This document shows, in pieces, positions 61,294 to 64,000 of a stretch of 64,000 nt of DNA (position 1 is the first letter of the stretch; each line of letters starts with the position of its first letter). A program made the position numbers and the translations under genes. The DNA lies in assembly GCA_016191165.1 (NCBI GenBank), contig JACPPF010000018.1, forward strand, positions 1-64,000. The letters run 5' to 3'. A model generated the notes under the pieces. It searched no databases and had not been told where the DNA came from. It saw nothing but the letters and a program-made list of their open reading frames with translations. The DNA comes from Planctomycetota bacterium (GTDB lineage: Bacteria > Planctomycetota > Planctomycetia > Gemmatales > Gemmataceae).

Positions 61294-62625
61294 ATGGAAT
61301 TCCTCCACGAAGGCGCCCCGCACGCCATCATCGACGAAGCGCGGGCGAAAGCGCACGTGCAAGCGCTGCTCGGTCAGCTTCGCCGGCGCGGGCCGCTGCG
61401 CCGTGTGCTGCTGTTGCCGCCGGACATCACGCGCTTGCACTCGTGGGCCGGCTTCTTGACTTGCGAACTATACGAGCAACTTCACCGCGACGCGGCCGTC
61501 GCCGTGCTTCCGACGGTCGGCACGCATCTGCCGATGTCCGGCGATGAAATCGCGCACATGTTCCCCGGCGTGCCGCATTCGGTATTCCACGCACACGACT
61601 GGCGCAACGGCGTGGTTCAGGTCGGCGAGATTCCCGCCACCTTCGTGCGTGAAATCTCCGCGGGTCGGCTCGACTTTCCGATCCGCGTTGAACTCGACCG
61701 CCTGATCGTCGAACAAGCGTGGGACGCGATCGTCTCCATCGGTCAGCTTGTCCCGCACGAGGTCATCGGCATCGCCAATCACGCCAAGAACGTCTTCATC
61801 GGCGCCGGCGGCAGCGACCTGATCAACAAGTCGCACTGGCTCGGCGCCGTCCACGGGATCGAGCGCATCCTGGGGCGAGCGAATACGCCGGTCCGTGCCG
61901 TACTCGATTACGCCAGCGAGCATTTCGCCCGGCACTTGCCGATCGTCTATCTGTTGACGGTCCGGGCGAAGGCGCCGCCATCGCTCCCCTCTCCCCTTGC
62001 GGGAGAGGGGTTGGGGGTGAGGGGTGGATTGGTCACCCGCGGGCTCTACGCTGGCGACGACCGCGCCTGCTTCGAGCGCGGCGCCGAACTTTGTCGGCAA
62101 GTCAACCTCGATCGGCTCGAGCGGGCGCCGAAGAAGGTCGTCGTCTATCTCGATCCGCTGGAATACAAATCGACCTGGCTGGGCAACAAGGCGATTTACA
62201 GAACGCGCATGGCCATCGCTGACGAGGGCGAACTGATCGTCCTCGCACCGGGCGTGCGCACCTTCGGCGAGGACGCCGCCATCGACCGCCTGATCCGCCG
62301 CTTCGGCTATCGCGGCACGCTGAACACTCTGGAGAAGGTCCGCACGGAACCCGACCTGGCCGCGAATCTCTCCGCCGCCGCTCATCTGATCCACGGCTCC
62401 TCGGAAGGCCGATTCACGATTACCTACTGTCCCGGCCAACTGACGCGCGCCGAAATCGAAGGCGTCGGTTTTGGTTACGGCGTCCTCGAGGAAATGACGC
62501 GCCGCTACGATCCCGCCAAATTGCAGGACGGCTGGAATCGCCTCGCGGATGGCGAGGACCTCTATTACATCTCGAATCCCGCCCTGGGCCTGTGGGGCAC
62601 GGCGGAGCGGTTTGATGCCCAATAA
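61294..62625 (+). CDS. LarA-like (DUF2088) lactate-racemase family protein
   Basis: A 443-residue cytosolic protein. Nickel-pincer lactate racemase LarA and its relatives show GTHLPMSGDEIAHMF near residue 70-85, a His-containing IGIANHAKNVFIGAGGSDLI near 155-175 and a C-terminal LGLWGT. These segments match the DUF2088 family, although several residues around the LarA active site appear to differ, so another 2-hydroxyacid epimerase reaction is possible. Residues about 228-247 (PPSLPSPLAGEGLGVRGG) are a repeat-derived insertion. It overlaps the next gene by 11 bases. No LarB/LarC/LarE genes are nearby. Confidence 0.75.
   Translation: MEFLHEGAPHAIIDEARAKAHVQALLGQLRRRGPLRRVLLLPPDITRLHSWAGFLTCELYEQLHRDAAVAVLPTVGTHLPMSGDEIAHMFPGVPHSVFHAHDWRNGVVQVGEIPATFVREISAGRLDFPIRVELDRLIVEQAWDAIVSIGQLVPHEVIGIANHAKNVFIGAGGSDLINKSHWLGAVHGIERILGRANTPVRAVLDYASEHFARHLPIVYLLTVRAKAPPSLPSPLAGEGLGVRGGLVTRGLYAGDDRACFERGAELCRQVNLDRLERAPKKVVVYLDPLEYKSTWLGNKAIYRTRMAIADEGELIVLAPGVRTFGEDAAIDRLIRRFGYRGTLNTLEKVRTEPDLAANLSAAAHLIHGSSEGRFTITYCPGQLTRAEIEGVGFGYGVLEEMTRRYDPAKLQDGWNRLADGEDLYYISNPALGLWGTAERFDAQ
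61976..62035 (+). repeat. In-frame repeat insertion (PSPLAGEGLGVRG)
   Basis: CTCCCCTCTCCCCTTGCGGG followed by AGAGGGGTTGGGGGTGAGGG is a common bacterial intergenic palindromic repeat. Here it is fused in frame into the LarA-like gene. Confidence 0.85.
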
Positions 62626-64000
62626 CCATATTCATTTAGCCGCGGGGCTTGCCCCGCGCGCCAATCCGGACGCGACAACGTGGGACGTGATCGTCGTCGG
62701 CGCCGGCGCCGCGGGCCTGATGGCGGCGATTCACGCAGCCGAGCGCGGGCGGCGCGTGCTCATTCTGGAAAAAAATCGCAAGCCCGGCGTCAAAATCCTC
62801 ATGTCCGGCGGCACACGCTGCAACATCACCCACGCCACCGACAACCGCGGCATCGTTGCCGCCTACGGGCAGCCTGGGAAGTTCCTTCACTCCGCCCTGG
62901 CGGCCTTCACCGTGCAAGACACGATCGACTTCTTTGAATCCGAGGGGGTCGCGACCAAGGTCGAGGAGACGGGCAAGGTTTTTCCCGTGAGCAACAAGGC
63001 GCTCGATGTGCTCGACGCTCTCCTGGCGAGGCTCAATCGCAGCGGTGCGGTGTTGGCGGTTGGGGAAGGCGTGCTTGAGTTGGGCTTCGCAGATGAACGC
63101 CATGTGATTCGGACCACTTTGCGGGCGCTAAACGCGGGCCGGATTATTCTCACTACCGGCGGGCAATCCTATCCCGGGTCGGGCACGACTGGCGATGGTT
63201 ACCGCTTCGCGCAACAGCTCGGCCATCGCATCGTCCCGCCACGCCCCGCGCTCGTGCCCTTGACGACCAGCCTGCCCTGGGTCGCCGAGCTACGCGGCAT
63301 CACCCTGCCCGATGTTGCCGTGCGTATTCTCGACGGAGAGCGCGCCCTGATCCAGCGCCGCGGTTCACTGCTGTTCGCCCACTTCGGGCTGTCCGGCCCC
63401 GTCATCCTCGACGTGAGCCGGGTTGTCAGCGAGCATTTTCAACCCGACGTAGGTCAGGCTTTCCAGCCTGACACGGACGTGAGTCGGGGCCTCAGTGAGC
63501 ATTTTCACCCCGACGTAGGTCAGGCTTTCCAGCCTGACAGGCCGGTCCCCCCCGTCAGGCTGGAAAGCCTGACCTACCCGAGCCGTGAGGGGCATGCAAC
63601 GCTTGCCCTTGACCTCGACCTCGCGCCGCAAATGTCGGACGTGGATATGAATGAATGGTTGCGCCACGAATCCCAGGCATCCGGCAAAAAGCAGCTGGCC
63701 ATCGTCCTGACCCAGCACGCGCCGCGCCGGCTGGCGGACATCGTACTGGGCGAGGCCGGCTTGCCGATCGACCGCAAGGCCGCCGCGTTGACGAAGGAGG
63801 ATCGGCAGCGCATCGTTCATGCCATGAAGCATCTGCGAATCCCCATCACGGGCACGCTTGGCTTCAAGAAAGCCGAGGTCACCGCCGGCGGTGTCGCGCT
63901 TGACGAAGTCGATTCACGAACGATGGAGAGTAAGCTCGTGCCAGGCCTCTTTCTAGCGGGCGAGATTCTCGACCTCGATGGCCCGATCGGCGGCTACAAC
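62615..64000 (+). CDS. HI0933/BaiN-like FAD-dependent oxidoreductase, partial
   Basis: The window ends within this gene, after 462 codons. It begins at ATG 62615, overlapping the LarA-like gene by 11 bases. The N-terminal FAD-binding motif is VIVVGAGAAGLMAAIHAA, and the family stretch KILMSGGTRCNITHA follows. Other HI0933-type blocks are LTTGGQSYPGSGTTGDGYRF and FAHFGLSGPVILD. Near the C-terminus VPGLFLAGEILDLDGPIGGY continues the second FAD-contact region. A repeat-derived insertion occupies residues about 275-325, between conserved blocks. The reaction is unknown; such proteins are NAD(P)/FAD oxidoreductases. Confidence 0.88.
   Translation, partial: MPNNHIHLAAGLAPRANPDATTWDVIVVGAGAAGLMAAIHAAERGRRVLILEKNRKPGVKILMSGGTRCNITHATDNRGIVAAYGQPGKFLHSALAAFTVQDTIDFFESEGVATKVEETGKVFPVSNKALDVLDALLARLNRSGAVLAVGEGVLELGFADERHVIRTTLRALNAGRIILTTGGQSYPGSGTTGDGYRFAQQLGHRIVPPRPALVPLTTSLPWVAELRGITLPDVAVRILDGERALIQRRGSLLFAHFGLSGPVILDVSRVVSEHFQPDVGQAFQPDTDVSRGLSEHFHPDVGQAFQPDRPVPPVRLESLTYPSREGHATLALDLDLAPQMSDVDMNEWLRHESQASGKKQLAIVLTQHAPRRLADIVLGEAGLPIDRKAAALTKEDRQRIVHAMKHLRIPITGTLGFKKAEVTAGGVALDEVDSRTMESKLVPGLFLAGEILDLDGPIGGYN
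63436..63594 (+). repeat. AFQPD/VRLESLT repeat cluster inside the flavoprotein gene
   Basis: Copies of GTAGGTCAGGCTTTCCAGCC start at 63449 and 63515 (66-bp tandem spacing), and an inverted copy lies at 63554-63577. In the gene frame they read VGQAFQPD twice and VRLESLTY. The 66-bp duplication includes host-gene sequence (SEHF), showing that it arose in place. Confidence 0.85.

Overview
The window looks like a piece of a Planctomycetota chromosome, probably from the Gemmata/Isosphaera side of the phylum. This is an inference from gene content. The markers are a giant surface protein with an LEPR-xLL-like motif near its N-terminus (LEDRCLL), a DUF1501 Tat-exported protein, a CRTAC1-type FG-GAP/ASPIC protein next to a TPR protein, a TIGR03067-type small secreted protein, a cytochrome-like DUF3365 protein, many eukaryote-like Ser/Thr kinase and TPR parts, and high GC content. 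No rRNA, tRNA, CRISPR array or IS transposase is visible. Palindromic repeat elements are scattered between genes and sometimes inside them.

Layout. 1-1820 is the 3' end of a PKD-repeat/RTX-like surface protein. 1826-5793 (minus) holds a zinc-ribbon TPR protein and a Ser/Thr kinase-receiver-HD-GYP fusion. 6216-8261 is a TolC-like lipoprotein. 9173-25276 looks like one long operon: a GAF-HlyD fusion, an HlyD protein with a WD40 propeller placed inside its adaptor region, a PqqD-like/M50 protease/HlyD fusion, a 2288-residue LEPR-like adhesin, and a BarA-type hybrid histidine kinase. This cluster is the best candidate for an undescribed system, an export or processing route for giant surface proteins. 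25392-28662 carries mobA and an MMPL-type transporter.

29000-31209 contains a small lipoprotein, a HAD hydrolase, a very probable selenoprotein (an ArsC-like fold with UGA at codon 14 and a convincing bacterial SECIS hairpin right after it), and a haem-binding DUF3365 protein. 31200-37488 is a phosphate region: a GmhB-like phosphatase and a PhoR-like kinase on the minus strand, diverging from pstS-pstC-pstA, with two 11-bp-phased direct repeats that resemble Pho boxes; pstB and phoU are not next to them. 37585-44341 holds a TauE/SafE permease, hflX, a Rieske oxygenase, an O-methyltransferase, a RelE/ParE-type toxin-antitoxin pair and an HtrA-like protease.

44511-51146 has two small cysteine-rich secreted proteins, the TPR and CRTAC1-like pair, a small unknown protein, a superoxide dismutase, a TIGR03067-like protein, and a Rieske ferredoxin overlapping a c-type cytochrome. 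51177-58188 (minus) is a MacAB-TolC-type tripartite efflux operon in the order TolC, adaptor, ATPase, permease. 58889-61137 has DUF1501, a VapBC-type pair and a remnant of a second DUF1501 gene. 61294-64000 has a LarA-like protein overlapping an HI0933/BaiN-like flavoprotein that runs off the window; both carry in-frame repeat-derived peptide insertions.
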